The notes beneath the pieces are model-generated. The model did no database searches. It was given only the letters and a program-made list of their open reading frames with translations, and was not told where the DNA came from. From an uncultured Fretibacterium sp. (GTDB lineage: Bacteria > Synergistota > Synergistia > Synergistales > Aminobacteriaceae): a stretch of 64,000 nucleotides of DNA. The position numbers and the translations under genes were made by a program. This document shows, piece after piece, positions 35,447 through 44,602 of this stretch (within the stretch, counting starts at the first letter, position 1; each line of letters begins with the position of its first letter). The stretch lies in assembly GCA_937911045.1 (NCBI GenBank), contig CALEPX010000003.1, positions 93,547-157,546 on the forward strand, in the 5' to 3' direction.

Positions 35447-36871
35447 TTACACTTCGTCGAATACAACATCTTCGCCGTGTAAGTAAGCTTTCACTTTCTC
35501 TTCAATCGGGTCATAAAGATCCGGCTTCACTCCGATATATTTGCAAGCTTCGTAGACTATCGGCACAACATCACCGTGAATTGCCGCAACGTGATGAATA
35601 TACGGACCCTCGACAACTTTCGCCTCAAGACGCTTTAGATTATTCACTTCGATCCAGACATAAGTTCCGCGAGTATACGGTCCATCAATTCCGCGCGCGT
35701 GTCCAAGCAGAATCGAATACTCGCCGGCATCACCGTCAAATCTAACAAGGCTCATCAAACCGTGTTTTGCTTCAGCAGAAACTGCTCCGTTCTGAGGGAA
35801 CGCAACCGGAACACAAATACTCGGCTTTTCTTTCGCGACGGATATAGGCCATGGACCGCAATGCTGCAATAATTCGCCGTTGTCATTATCAGGGTGTCGA
35901 ACTGTCCAGTCAGAGAACATTACGCGACGTTCATTCATTGAAGCTGCTTCTGCGATTAACTGCGAGATTGTCCCGTGAATATCAGTCTCACATACTACCG
36001 GAATGCCCTCTTCGTTTAATAAGCTATTCGCTGCACACGGCATGATATTTATCTCATCTTGAAGCGCGTTCCAACACTGAATCGCGATTCCATTGCAGCC
36101 GTATTTCTCAGCCAAACTTTTCATCGCAACTTTCAACGACGCAACATTCGCAAGTGATTCGTCCTCGATTTTGCAGAACATGTTAGCCTTGCAGTAGTCA
36201 ACAACTTTCTGAACTTCGGATTTTTCGTCGCGCCACTTTCGCATCTCCGCGTATAATTCAGGCAGAGGAATCGGCGATAACTGTATATTAAACTTTTCGA
36301 GCAACTCGCCTTCGTTGCACATAGTACTCCAGAAATCGAACGGTCTGGGACCAATCTGCAAAATCCGCGTGTGCCTGAAAACTTTCACAACGTTACAAAC
36401 AGCTATGAAATCCCGCAAGCCTCTCTCAAATTCCGGGTCTGTCAAATTGCAGTTATTCATGTACGTGAACGGAACTCTGAATCTTCGCAGAACTTTTCCC
36501 GTAGCGAATAATCCGCACTGACTGTCACGCAATCTCATGCCGTTTGCATCTGGTCTCTCATCTCGCGGCCCCCAGAGCAAAACCGGAACGTTTAATTCTT
36601 TCGCAAGTCTCGCGCATTCATATTCAGTCCCGAAATTCGCGTGCGGTAAAAACAATCCTGCAACTTGTTCAGCCTTGAATTTCGCGATAATTTTTTCAAG
36701 TCCGGCATCGTCGTATAACAAGCCTTCGTCATTTACGTCGTCAATATCTACAAAATCAATCTTCAATTCACGCAGCCTGTCAGCCGTCAGTTTGCGATAC
36801 TCAACAGCAGCAGGTGCACTGAAAATTGCGCGTCTTGTCGGAGCATAGCCGATTTTAATCTTTGCGTTCAT
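35447..36871 (-). CDS. L-fucose/L-arabinose isomerase-like sugar isomerase
   Basis: The 474-residue protein has the two-part fold of the FucI/AraA superfamily. The N-terminal region (to about residue 165) holds LFLPHANFGTEYECARLA and PVLLWGPRDERPD. The C-terminal metal-site region holds GIAIQCWNALQDE, VVCETDIHGTISQ (candidate Glu/Asp ligands), and AAIHGDVVPIVYEACKYIG with a candidate His ligand. These enzymes interconvert aldoses and ketoses. It differs from classical AraA and FucI in length and detail, so the substrate is open. In this operon it would generate the ketose for the FGGY kinase. Confidence 0.8.
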   Translation of the reverse strand: MNAKIKIGYAPTRRAIFSAPAAVEYRKLTADRLRELKIDFVDIDDVNDEGLLYDDAGLEKIIAKFKAEQVAGLFLPHANFGTEYECARLAKELNVPVLLWGPRDERPDANGMRLRDSQCGLFATGKVLRRFRVPFTYMNNCNLTDPEFERGLRDFIAVCNVVKVFRHTRILQIGPRPFDFWSTMCNEGELLEKFNIQLSPIPLPELYAEMRKWRDEKSEVQKVVDYCKANMFCKIEDESLANVASLKVAMKSLAEKYGCNGIAIQCWNALQDEINIMPCAANSLLNEEGIPVVCETDIHGTISQLIAEAASMNERRVMFSDWTVRHPDNDNGELLQHCGPWPISVAKEKPSICVPVAFPQNGAVSAEAKHGLMSLVRFDGDAGEYSILLGHARGIDGPYTRGTYVWIEVNNLKRLEAKVVEGPYIHHVAAIHGDVVPIVYEACKYIGVKPDLYDPIEEKVKAYLHGEDVVFDEV

Positions 36872-36896
36872 GATTTACCCCCCCAAAAATTCTAAA

Positions 36897-37925
36897 TTAT
36901 TTGCTCTCATTACGAGCCTGTAGTGCCATCTTCGCCTGTAAATTTCTCTGAGTCTGGTCGATTATTACCGCGAGAATTATTACCGCGCCACGAATTATCT
37001 TCTGCCAAAATTCCGAAACTCCGCACATCGTCATGCCGTCGTTAATAACACCGATTACGAATGCGCCGACGATTGTTCCGATTATAGTTCCAGATCCGCC
37101 TGACATTGACGTTCCGCCCAAAACAGTCGCAGCAATCGCGTTCATTTCCCAACCGTCACCAGATGCAGGATGTGCAGCCGATAATTGCGCCGTGTTGATT
37201 AACCCGATCCATGCAGCGCAGAATCCGGAAATTATATACGCCCAAATCTTCACCTGATCAGCTTTGATTCCGGATAATTTCGCAGATTTCTCGTTGCCGC
37301 CGACAGCCAAGAAATGCCAGCCCGTCGGAGTTTTGTTCAGCAATACCGCAGCCATGAACGATAAAATCGCAAATACGTAAACTCCCGCAGGAATGCCCAG
37401 CCAATCCGCACCGAGTGCCTTTAATCCAACGTTGCCCAGTCCCTCAAATCCGCCGATACTCGCAAATGTCGCGCCGTTCGAACGCAAATTCGCAAGTCCT
37501 CGACAAATATACATCGTGCCAAGCGTCGTGATAAATGCTGCAACGTTCAATTTCGTGATTATGATCCCGTTAATCCAGCCGATCAAACAGCCAACACACA
37601 ACATTAACACGATTATCGCCGGAACTGTGAAATATAACGTCTTGTCCCCGAACGTGAAGCCCTCCTGAATCAAGCCGCCTGCCAGCATTCCGACCAATCC
37701 AACGACAGATCCGACTGACAGATCAATTCCGCCGGTTATGATTACGAACGTCATTCCGAGAGCCAAAATTCCGTATAACGCGACGTGTTTCGCTACCATT
37801 GTGAGCGTGTTCAGCGACAGGAACGACGACGACGCAAAACTGAAAAATATTACGAGCAATATTAATACGATAAACGTTCGCCCCTTCAAGAGCGTCATTA
37901 CAAGTTGATTATTATCTTTCTTCAT
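36897..37925 (-). CDS. Ribose-type sugar ABC transporter permease
   Basis: The 342-residue RbsC/BPD_transp_2 family permease has 8-10 hydrophobic helices and the family signature GMTFVIITGGIDLSVGSVVGL. It also has NGIIITKLNVAAFITTLGTM, a KTPTGWHFLAVGGNEKSA loop and VLGGTSMSGGSGTIIGT near the C-terminus. It forms the membrane channel with the ATPase encoded just upstream. Confidence 0.94.
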   Translation of the reverse strand: MKKDNNQLVMTLLKGRTFIVLILLVIFFSFASSSFLSLNTLTMVAKHVALYGILALGMTFVIITGGIDLSVGSVVGLVGMLAGGLIQEGFTFGDKTLYFTVPAIIVLMLCVGCLIGWINGIIITKLNVAAFITTLGTMYICRGLANLRSNGATFASIGGFEGLGNVGLKALGADWLGIPAGVYVFAILSFMAAVLLNKTPTGWHFLAVGGNEKSAKLSGIKADQVKIWAYIISGFCAAWIGLINTAQLSAAHPASGDGWEMNAIAATVLGGTSMSGGSGTIIGTIVGAFVIGVINDGMTMCGVSEFWQKIIRGAVIILAVIIDQTQRNLQAKMALQARNESK

Positions 37926-37952
37926 AATGTATTCTTCCCAATTCTGTATATT

Positions 37953-39494
37953 TTATGCAGCACTCTTGCCAGTTCCAAGCCCAGCATACGACGCATGAAC
38001 CAAATTATCCTCAGTGATTTTTGAGCCGGATAATTCTGCCGTACATTTGCCGTTCGATAACACGTAAATTCGGTCTGCGATTGCCATGATTTCTTTCAAT
38101 TCAGACGAAATTACGATTATAGAAAGTCCGCGCTCCGAAAATTCGTGAATGATCTCGAACACTTCGGTCTTTGCTCCGATATCGATTCCGCGTGATGGTT
38201 CGTCCATTAATAACACCGTCGGTTTCGTCATCAAGCCTTTCGCGATTACAACTTTCTGCTGATTGCCTCCGGATAATGACAAGATAGGCAAATGTTTGTC
38301 CGCAACTTTTATATGCAGCTCTTCGATTTCTGCGTCGACAGCTTTCTCTTCAGCCGGGTAATTCATCAGGAAGCCAGTCGTAAATTCCGAGAGTGAAGCC
38401 AGTGATGCGTTCTTGCAAATATCCAGGCTTTGAACTAATCCCTGACGCTGTCGATCTTCAGGAACAATCGCGAATCCCGCGTTAAGTTGATCGGAAATTG
38501 TGCCGACTTTCATTTGCTTGCCGTTGTAAATGACTTCGCCTGAAAATTCGGGACGCATTCCCATCAAGCACTCAAAAACTTCACTGCGTCCAGCTCCTAA
38601 TAACCCGTAAATCCCGAGTACTTCGCCTTTCTTCAGGTACATGTTCACGTTATCAAGCAGCCAGCCTCCACCGGTTTTTGGCAGCGAAAGATTTTTGACT
38701 TCGAGAATTTTTTCGGATTTGTCGAGATCGATCGAACGAGTGAATCTGTGATACTGGGTATTTTTCCCGACCATGTTTTCGACTATCCATTCGAGCTTAA
38801 TGTCTTTTATGTCAGCGTCTGCAACGTATTTTCCATCTCGCAAAATCGTAACGTGATCGCCGATTTCCATAATTTCCTCAAGCCTGTGCGAAATATACAC
38901 AATCGATAGTCCCTGCTCCAACAATTCACGCATAATCTTGAACAGGACTTTGACTTCGGCAGCAGAAAGTGATGAAGTCGGTTCGTCCATGATTAACACG
39001 CGCAAATCATCTTCGACCAAATTACGCGCAATCTCGACCATTTGTTGCTGACCAACGCGTAAATCTCCGACTAATGTATCCGGCGGAATTTCGTGTTCAA
39101 GTCTCTTGAGAATTTTTTTCGCGCCCTCGATATGTTGCGCATCGTCCAGAAAGAAGCCTTTTGTCTTTTCGTGATTCATGAAAATATTCTGGTAGACCGT
39201 CAGATTCTGGAACAAGCTCAGCTCCTGATGAATGATTCCGATTCCGCGAGCACGTGCAGCGTTTGTGTCTTTGAAATAGACTTCTTCACCGTCCATGTAC
39301 ATTTTTCCGGCAGATGGCTGTTCGATGCCTGCGATCATTTTCATGAGCGTAGATTTCCCCGCGCCATTTTCGCCGATTAAAACGTTCACTTTGCCTTTGA
39401 GCAAATCAAACGAAACTTGATCGAGAGCCTTAGTACCCGGGTATATCTTGTCGATTTTCTCGCAGTGTAAAACTACATTGGGATCGTCAAACAT
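37953..39494 (-). CDS. Ribose-type sugar ABC transporter ATPase (double NBD)
   Basis: The 513-residue RbsA/MglA-like protein has two fused nucleotide-binding domains. The first has Walker A GENGAGKSTLMK, signature-region VGQQQMVEIARNL and Walker B VLIMDEPTSSLS. The second has GLLGAGRSEVFECLMG (degenerate Walker A, usual for this family), LSGGNQQKVVIAKGL and VLLMDEPSRGIDIGAK. It energises sugar import with the permease. Confidence 0.95.
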   Translation of the reverse strand: MFDDPNVVLHCEKIDKIYPGTKALDQVSFDLLKGKVNVLIGENGAGKSTLMKMIAGIEQPSAGKMYMDGEEVYFKDTNAARARGIGIIHQELSLFQNLTVYQNIFMNHEKTKGFFLDDAQHIEGAKKILKRLEHEIPPDTLVGDLRVGQQQMVEIARNLVEDDLRVLIMDEPTSSLSAAEVKVLFKIMRELLEQGLSIVYISHRLEEIMEIGDHVTILRDGKYVADADIKDIKLEWIVENMVGKNTQYHRFTRSIDLDKSEKILEVKNLSLPKTGGGWLLDNVNMYLKKGEVLGIYGLLGAGRSEVFECLMGMRPEFSGEVIYNGKQMKVGTISDQLNAGFAIVPEDRQRQGLVQSLDICKNASLASLSEFTTGFLMNYPAEEKAVDAEIEELHIKVADKHLPILSLSGGNQQKVVIAKGLMTKPTVLLMDEPSRGIDIGAKTEVFEIIHEFSERGLSIIVISSELKEIMAIADRIYVLSNGKCTAELSGSKITEDNLVHASYAGLGTGKSAA

Positions 39495-39508
39495 GCTAAT
39501 CCCCCCGA

Positions 39509-40093
39509 TTATTCAAAACTAATTTCGACCGGAGTGATCAAAACTTCTGAGCCACTTGCAGTCGCTGCTCCGGTGATATTTACACTCTTGCCCTTCGCTT
39601 CGGAATTTATGTCTAATGGCGCGACGACGTTCTCGTGAACCTGATTATTCAGAGCTTTTGCGTATTGACTCCACTCAGTCTGGTTTGTGAAATCGCCGAA
39701 TTTTTTCACGGTCTGAATATCGCGAATTGCTGTTCCGGAATAAATGCTGCCGAGTTGAACTGTGAATTTGTAATTGCCGGAATAATTTTCGGGTTTAATC
39801 GTGATTGAGTTTCTCTTGCCGTTAGCTTTGGAAATAAATTCCTCGACCGTAGCTTTGAACTTCACAGATTTTCCTATACCCAATTCCGCGAGATTGAGAG
39901 TGTTAATATCGACTGCATTGCCTGAAATTTCCGCTGCGATATTCTGCCAGTCAGAACCGGAACTTGCGTTTGCGTCGAATGCAACAACGCCCGTGTATTG
40001 TCCCTCAGTTCCCTTATCGATAACGAGAACCTGATTCGAAACGAACGCGACGATTGCTACGAGAATTATTACGCCGATGATTTTTGCCTTCAA
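39509..40093 (-). CDS. DUF2291 family membrane-anchored protein
   Basis: The about 194-residue protein has one N-terminal anchor or signal segment (AKIIGVIILVAIVAFVSNQVL) and an extracytoplasmic beta-rich domain (GKSVKFKATVEEFISK, KFTVQLGSIYSGTAIRD) that resembles DUF2291. This family is found in sugar ABC operons of ribose type; its function is unknown. I chose the TTG at 40093, about 11 bases after AAAGGA; the preceding ATC (40096) is spaced 8 bases and cannot be excluded. It is encoded between the binding protein and the ATPase. Confidence 0.75.
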   Translation of the reverse strand: MKAKIIGVIILVAIVAFVSNQVLVIDKGTEGQYTGVVAFDANASSGSDWQNIAAEISGNAVDINTLNLAELGIGKSVKFKATVEEFISKANGKRNSITIKPENYSGNYKFTVQLGSIYSGTAIRDIQTVKKFGDFTNQTEWSQYAKALNNQVHENVVAPLDINSEAKGKSVNITGAATASGSEVLITPVEISFE

Positions 40094-40168
40094 GATTGGA
40101 TCATTCCTTTCTAACTCTAACAAAAATAAAACTGGGAGGAATTACACCCCCCAGAATATTTGCGTGAA

Positions 40169-41104
40169 TTATTTTTCCGTGTAAACGAACTGTGAAAGAT
40201 TCGCTACGTTGTCTTTGGTGATCGCGATACACGGAACTAACTGTTTCTCGCTGGCTGGTTTCGTGCCGTCTTTGAGATAAGCGTCTGCCTGCTCAATCGA
40301 AATTTCTGTGATTCTTGCGATCTGCTGTAACGCTGTGCCGACCATCTGACCTTTCGCTACATAAGCTGCTGCGTCGTCTGAGCCGTCAAGACCGATGATT
40401 TTAATATCGCTTCTCTTAGCGTCGATACAAGCCTGAGCTGCTCCACAAGCCATGGTGTCATTGCCGCAAATGATGCCGGTGATTTCCGGATGAGCCTGCA
40501 AAATTGCCTCGGTCTTTGAATAGCCTTCAGTCTGGCTCCAGTTTGCTGACTGCTGAGCGACCATTTCGAGATCAGGATATTCGTCGATAACTGAGTGATA
40601 ATTCTGCGAACGAACCCAGCAATTCGTGTCTGATTCAAGTCCGAGAAGTTCAGCGTATTTGCCCTGATAGTCCATAGCTTCGACCCATTTTTCAGCGATT
40701 GCTGCCGCGCCCTGAGCATTGTCAGCGACGATCTGAGCGATTGCAAGTCCGGTCTCGTTTATCTCACGGTCAATCAGGAAAACCGGAATCTTCGCCTCAA
40801 CAGCTTTACGAACTGCCTCGATTGAAGCATCTGCTCCGGCGTTGTCACAAATTATCGCAACAGCTTTGTCAGAAATCGCAGCCTCAAATAATTCGAGTTG
40901 TTTCGCAGCGTCGTCATCGTGTGAAAATGCTTTTGCTTCGTAGCCGAGTTCCTGAGCTTTTGCAGTACCGACTCTCTGTTCAGTCGCGAAGAACGGATTC
41001 GATGCTGAAGGAGTAATAATGTAGATAGTTCCAGCAGCAAATGCACTGAATGCAAAACTCAAAATCATGGCAACTGCCACAACAATAACGGATAACTTTT
41101 TCAT
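40169..41104 (-). CDS. Ribose-type periplasmic sugar-binding protein
   Basis: The 311-residue type-1 periplasmic binding protein has a signal peptide (MKKLSVIVVAVAMILSFAFS, cleavage near AFAAG). Two RbsB-like lobes follow: TIYIITPSASNPFFATEQRV, then VAIICDNAGADASIEAVRKA, IPVFLIDREINETG, TGIICGNDTMACGAAQA and IKIIGLDGSDDA. I chose the ATG at 41104, after TGGAGG at 8-10 bases. It is first in the sugar operon and sets its ligand specificity, which sequence alone does not reveal. Confidence 0.94.
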   Translation of the reverse strand: MKKLSVIVVAVAMILSFAFSAFAAGTIYIITPSASNPFFATEQRVGTAKAQELGYEAKAFSHDDDAAKQLELFEAAISDKAVAIICDNAGADASIEAVRKAVEAKIPVFLIDREINETGLAIAQIVADNAQGAAAIAEKWVEAMDYQGKYAELLGLESDTNCWVRSQNYHSVIDEYPDLEMVAQQSANWSQTEGYSKTEAILQAHPEITGIICGNDTMACGAAQACIDAKRSDIKIIGLDGSDDAAAYVAKGQMVGTALQQIARITEISIEQADAYLKDGTKPASEKQLVPCIAITKDNVANLSQFVYTEK

Positions 41105-41185
41105 AACTAATTTAACCTCCACAAAAAATTTATAACTGCGAAGGCTATGCTATCATGCGCGCAAAAAAAAATCACTAGTTAAAAC

Positions 41186-41194
41186 TGCTAGAAT
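41186..41194 (+). promoter_or_regulatory. Extended -10 promoter candidate for the chromate transporter pair
   Basis: TGC plus TAGAAT lies 28 bases before the ATG at 41222, in the divergent spacer shared with the minus-strand sugar operon. CTAG-ended sequence on both sides (41174-41190) gives imperfect dyad symmetry and could be an operator; the sugar operon's own promoter is not clear. Confidence 0.4.
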
Positions 41195-41221
41195 TATAGT
41201 AATTTGTTTTCAGGAGGAATC

Positions 41222-41764
41222 ATGTTGGGAAAATTATTCGAGTTATTCTTCACGTTCGCACGAATCGGGGCTGTGACGTTTGGTGGCGGTTATGCTATGT
41301 TGCCGATCTTGCAGCACGAACTCGTAAAGAAACGTAACTGGACAACAGACGAAGATTTGGCAGATTATTTTGCGATTGGACAATGCACGCCCGGAGTTAT
41401 CGCTGTGAATGTTGCGACGTTTATCGGAAGAAAGCGCGCTGGAATTTTTGGCGGAATTTTTGCGACGCTGGGAGTTGTGTTTCCGTCACTTGTGATAATT
41501 TCGCTTTTAGCCGGAGTGATTCAAATTTACGCAGAAATTCAGTGGGTGAAACATGCTTTTGCAGGAATCAGAGCGTGTGTGTGCGTGTTAATTTTCAACG
41601 CCGTTTACAAGCTGTGGCGAAAATCCGTGATTGATATTTACACGTTGGGAATTTATCTCGCGATTTTGGCTGGGGCTATGTTCTTGAATCTTTCGCCGGT
41701 GATATTCGTGTTGATTTCGGGAGCTGCTGGCGTAATCGTGAATGTTTGGAGGGTGAAAAAATGA
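41222..41764 (+). CDS. Chromate transporter family protein, N-terminal-type half
   Basis: This 180-residue protein is a short-chain CHR membrane protein with TFGGGYAMLPILQHELVK, the DYFAIGQCTPGVIAVNVATF motif and about six hydrophobic helices. Short CHR proteins occur as adjacent pairs and work together; the partner overlaps by four bases. Chromate export is the named activity, but anion transport in general is as likely in an anaerobe. The ATG has AGGAGG 6 bases upstream. Confidence 0.9.
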   Translation: MLGKLFELFFTFARIGAVTFGGGYAMLPILQHELVKKRNWTTDEDLADYFAIGQCTPGVIAVNVATFIGRKRAGIFGGIFATLGVVFPSLVIISLLAGVIQIYAEIQWVKHAFAGIRACVCVLIFNAVYKLWRKSVIDIYTLGIYLAILAGAMFLNLSPVIFVLISGAAGVIVNVWRVKK

Positions 41765-42315
41765 TTTACGTGAGATTATTCCTGGAATTTTTCCAGACCG
41801 GATTATTTGCAGTCGGTGGAGGATTAGCGACGCTTCCGTTTTTGTACAGCATTTCGGATCGAACGGGCTGGTTCACGCACTCGCAATTAGCCGACATGTT
41901 AGCAATTTCTGAGTCAACTCCGGGACCAATCGGAATCAACACGGCAACTTATGCAGGATTCATTACGTCTGGAATTTCCGGAGCGATAACTGCGACAGTT
42001 GGATTAATCACACCGAGCATAATCGTAATCTTGATAATTTACGCGTTCTTGCAAGCATTCAGGGGGAATTTTTACGTTGAGAGTGTTTTCTACGGATTGA
42101 GACCGGCTTCAACGGCAATGATAACGGCTGCGGGATTAATCGTGGCGAGAATTACGTTTTTGAATCCTAATCCGGATTCGGTGATTAATTTCAAGACGGC
42201 AATTCTTGCGATTGTGCTGCTGATATTCACGAACGCAATTAACAGAACGAAGAATTTGCATCCGGTTGTCTGGATAATATTTTCGGCGATTGTTGGAATA
42301 ATTTTCGAGTTCTAA
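41761..42315 (+). CDS. Chromate transporter family protein, partner half
   Basis: The second short CHR protein (184 residues) has FAVGGGLATLPFLYSI, the motif ADMLAISESTPGPIGINTAT and several membrane helices. Its ATG overlaps the TGA of the first half (ATGA), and GGAGGG precedes it, so the two are co-translated and form the heteromeric transporter. Confidence 0.9.
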   Translation: MIYVRLFLEFFQTGLFAVGGGLATLPFLYSISDRTGWFTHSQLADMLAISESTPGPIGINTATYAGFITSGISGAITATVGLITPSIIVILIIYAFLQAFRGNFYVESVFYGLRPASTAMITAAGLIVARITFLNPNPDSVINFKTAILAIVLLIFTNAINRTKNLHPVVWIIFSAIVGIIFEF

Positions 42316-42318
42316 ATA

Positions 42319-42347
42319 TTGACTGCAAAAAAATTTGTTGATAGAAT
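42319..42347 (+). promoter_or_regulatory. Strong promoter for the iron-uptake operon
   Basis: TTGACT (42319-42324), a 17-base spacer ending in TGA, and TAGAAT (42342-42347) combine a good -35, ideal spacing and an extended -10. It lies 61 bases before the FTR1-like gene. I see no clear Fur box. Confidence 0.75.
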
Positions 42348-42408
42348 TTGCCCATACAAACATTCAAGAAAGTTTGGCTGTAAAAATTTTTAAGGAGAGC
42401 GAGAGAAC

Positions 42409-43821
42409 TTGTTGAGGAACAAGAGATTTATAACAGTTTCGGTGTTTGTGACGATTTTCGCGTTGTTGCTATGCGCGATAAGTCAGGACGCTGAAGCCGC
42501 TAAAAAGAAAAAACGTTACGCAGATTGGCGAGCAGTTGCCGTGGATATGGCACTGGAATTTAACGCAGCGATTGAAGATGTTCAGAACGATAAATATCAG
42601 GACGCTTACAAACACGTGAACGACGCTTATTTCGGATATTATGAAATTCAGGGCGTCGAACGAACTGTCATGATCGCAATTTCTGCTGCACGCGTGAATC
42701 ATATCGAGGGACAATTCAGCGACATTAAGCACGTTTTGCTCGGAAATTCTCAGAAAGCAAAGGACGATTTGATCAGACAGATCGAAGAGTTGAAAATCAA
42801 AGTTTACAAAGACTCAATGGTTCTTGATGGAATGGCTGAAGTGAATGACCCGGATAATTTGGGCGAGAGAATTTACACGGACACACAGATTCCACGACCG
42901 GCGATTGCTACAGTTGCAGCAGCTCAAACTCCGACACAAGCTCCCGTTCAAGAATCGCAGGCTCAAGAGCAAGTTCAGGAATCACAACCCAAAACTGCGC
43001 CAGTTAGCCGTGATTGGCTGACGTTCGTTACGGCGTTCGGATTGCTGGTGCGTGAAGGTCTCGAAGCTATTCTGGTAATTGCTGCGATCGTTGCGTATTT
43101 GATTAAAACCGGAAATAAACACATGCTCAAGAGCGTTTACTGGGGCTCATTTGCTGCGATAATTGCGAGCGTAATTCTGGCGATGATTCTGGAATACCTG
43201 ATGGGTGATGCCAGCGGAGTTGCGCGTGAATTACTCGAAGGCTGGACGATGTTCTTGGCTGTAGCTGTGTTGTTCTACGTGAGTAACTGGATGTTATCGA
43301 AGGCAGACACGATTGCTTGGGAAAATTATATTAGCGGCAAAGTTCAGCAGTCAATCGATTCGAAAAGTCAGTGGACGTTAATTTTCGCGGCGTTTATAGC
43401 GGTCATGCGTGAGGGCGCAGAATTGATCTTGTTTTATGAAGCTGCATTCACTGGCGGCATGAGTGATCCGAAATATATCGCTTACGGAATTGTGGCAGGA
43501 GCCGCAGTTTTGGTCGCAGTTTGGATCGCGTTCAGATATTTCAGCGTTAAGTTGCCGTTGAAAGCGTTTTTCTTGTTCACGAGTATTCTGTTGTTCTTGA
43601 TGTGCATTTCGTTCATGGGCAAAGGCGTTACGGAACTCACCGAAGCAGACGTAATCACAGGACGAACAGTTATTCCTGCGATGAAGGGCTTCTCGATTGA
43701 GATTCTGAGCATTTATGACAGAGCCGAGACGTTAATTCCGCAAATCATGCTCGTAATCGCCGCACTTTGGACGACGTTGCCGCATTTCTTCAAGCACAAG
43801 AACAAGGACGCGGCAAAATAA
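42409..43821 (+). CDS. FTR1-family high-affinity iron permease with N-terminal periplasmic domain
   Basis: The 470-residue protein has a signal or anchor (FITVSVFVTIFALLLCAIS). An N-terminal extracytoplasmic domain (about 35-190) ends in a Gln/Pro/Ala-rich linker, followed by a seven-helix FTR1 domain. That domain holds both REGxE iron-site motifs: VREGLEAILVIAAI and MREGAELILFYEA. FTR1 proteins import iron across the inner membrane. Gene order with P19, DUF2318 and two permeases plus ATPase matches the Campylobacter p19 locus. The TTG start has AAGGAG 11 bases upstream. Confidence 0.93.
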   Translation: MLRNKRFITVSVFVTIFALLLCAISQDAEAAKKKKRYADWRAVAVDMALEFNAAIEDVQNDKYQDAYKHVNDAYFGYYEIQGVERTVMIAISAARVNHIEGQFSDIKHVLLGNSQKAKDDLIRQIEELKIKVYKDSMVLDGMAEVNDPDNLGERIYTDTQIPRPAIATVAAAQTPTQAPVQESQAQEQVQESQPKTAPVSRDWLTFVTAFGLLVREGLEAILVIAAIVAYLIKTGNKHMLKSVYWGSFAAIIASVILAMILEYLMGDASGVARELLEGWTMFLAVAVLFYVSNWMLSKADTIAWENYISGKVQQSIDSKSQWTLIFAAFIAVMREGAELILFYEAAFTGGMSDPKYIAYGIVAGAAVLVAVWIAFRYFSVKLPLKAFFLFTSILLFLMCISFMGKGVTELTEADVITGRTVIPAMKGFSIEILSIYDRAETLIPQIMLVIAALWTTLPHFFKHKNKDAAK

Positions 43822-43910
43822 TTTAATTCGGATAAATTGCTCCGTGAAAATTTTGCGGGGAGATTTATAAAAAGCATTTACAAAATTATTATCTCAGGAG
43901 GTTATTTTTT

Positions 43911-44501
43911 ATGAAAAAGTGCTTTTTCGCAGTATTAATTCTTTCACTTGTTTTTTCAGGCGCGGCTTTTGGAGCTGAGGCAGTTTCTGTTCGTCCCGGC
44001 GAAGTTGGCTTCGAAGAGATTCCGATTGGTGAGACGCAGGTCGGACCTTACAACGTAGCAGCAGTTTATTTCCAGGCTGTTGACATGATTCCGGTTGGCA
44101 AAGGTCTCGCAAAAGAAGATTCTGATATGCACCTCGAAGCAGACATTCATTTGCAGCCAATGTACGCAATCGCTTACGGTTTCGGTAATGGCGACAATAT
44201 TTGGCCGGCATATTTAACTGTTAAGTATCAGATTCTCGCTATGGACGGCAAGACTGTTATTATGGACGGAAGCTTCATGCCCATGAACGCAGACGATGGT
44301 CCTCACTATGGCGCGAACATCGCGAAAGGTTTGAAAGTTGGACAGTACAAGCTCAGATTCATAATTGAGCCGCCGACAGATTATTTGCTTCACACTGATC
44401 CGGAAACCGGCGTTCCAGCAAAAGAAGATGCGAAGAATTTCTTCCAGACCCACACTGTTGAGTTCAACTGGAATTACACGGCAGAACAGCTTCAGGACTA
44501 A
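43911..44501 (+). CDS. p19: P19/Tp34-like periplasmic iron-binding protein
   Basis: The 196-residue protein has a signal peptide (FFAVLILSLVFSGAAFG) and the Tpd family domain. Conserved metal ligands are visible in VDMIPVGKGLAKEDSDMHLE (Met and acidic site), ADIHLQPM and DDGPHYGANI (His). The homologues P19 (Campylobacter) and Tp34 (Treponema) bind Cu and Fe in the periplasm and assist iron uptake. The ATG has CAGGAGG 5-6 bases upstream. A hairpin with T-run follows, which would make P19 the most abundant product of the operon. Confidence 0.94.
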   Translation: MKKCFFAVLILSLVFSGAAFGAEAVSVRPGEVGFEEIPIGETQVGPYNVAAVYFQAVDMIPVGKGLAKEDSDMHLEADIHLQPMYAIAYGFGNGDNIWPAYLTVKYQILAMDGKTVIMDGSFMPMNADDGPHYGANIAKGLKVGQYKLRFIIEPPTDYLLHTDPETGVPAKEDAKNFFQTHTVEFNWNYTAEQLQD

Positions 44502-44547
44502 TAGCGATTAGGATTTTTATTCAAGTTCAAAGCTAAGAATAATTTTT

Positions 44548-44583
44548 ACGGGAAGTTTGCGACTGTGCAGGCATCCCGTTTTT
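44548..44583 (+). terminator. Terminator/attenuator between p19 and the DUF2318 gene
   Basis: ACGGGA (44548-44553) pairs with TCCCGT (44574-44579), with further pairing inside the loop, followed by TTTTA. It sits only 6 bases ahead of the SD of the next gene, so it likely lets part of the transcripts through. Confidence 0.6.
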
Positions 44584-44602
44584 ATGTTAGGAGGTATTTG
44601 CG

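Noticed and set aside
41105..41203. Promoter of the minus-strand sugar operon
   Set aside because: Several TATAAT/TATAAA-like words are present but none has a -35 at proper spacing.
41222..42315. Frameshifted chromate transporter gene
   Set aside because: The two halves have their own SD and overlapping ATGA junction; paired short CHR proteins are a known natural form.
42319..42408. Fur box ahead of the iron operon
   Set aside because: No recognisable GATAATGATwATCATTATC-like dyad could be seen in the leader.
43834..43872. Imperfect hairpin between the FTR1 gene and p19
   Set aside because: The stem has a bulge and no T-run follows, so I do not call it a terminator.
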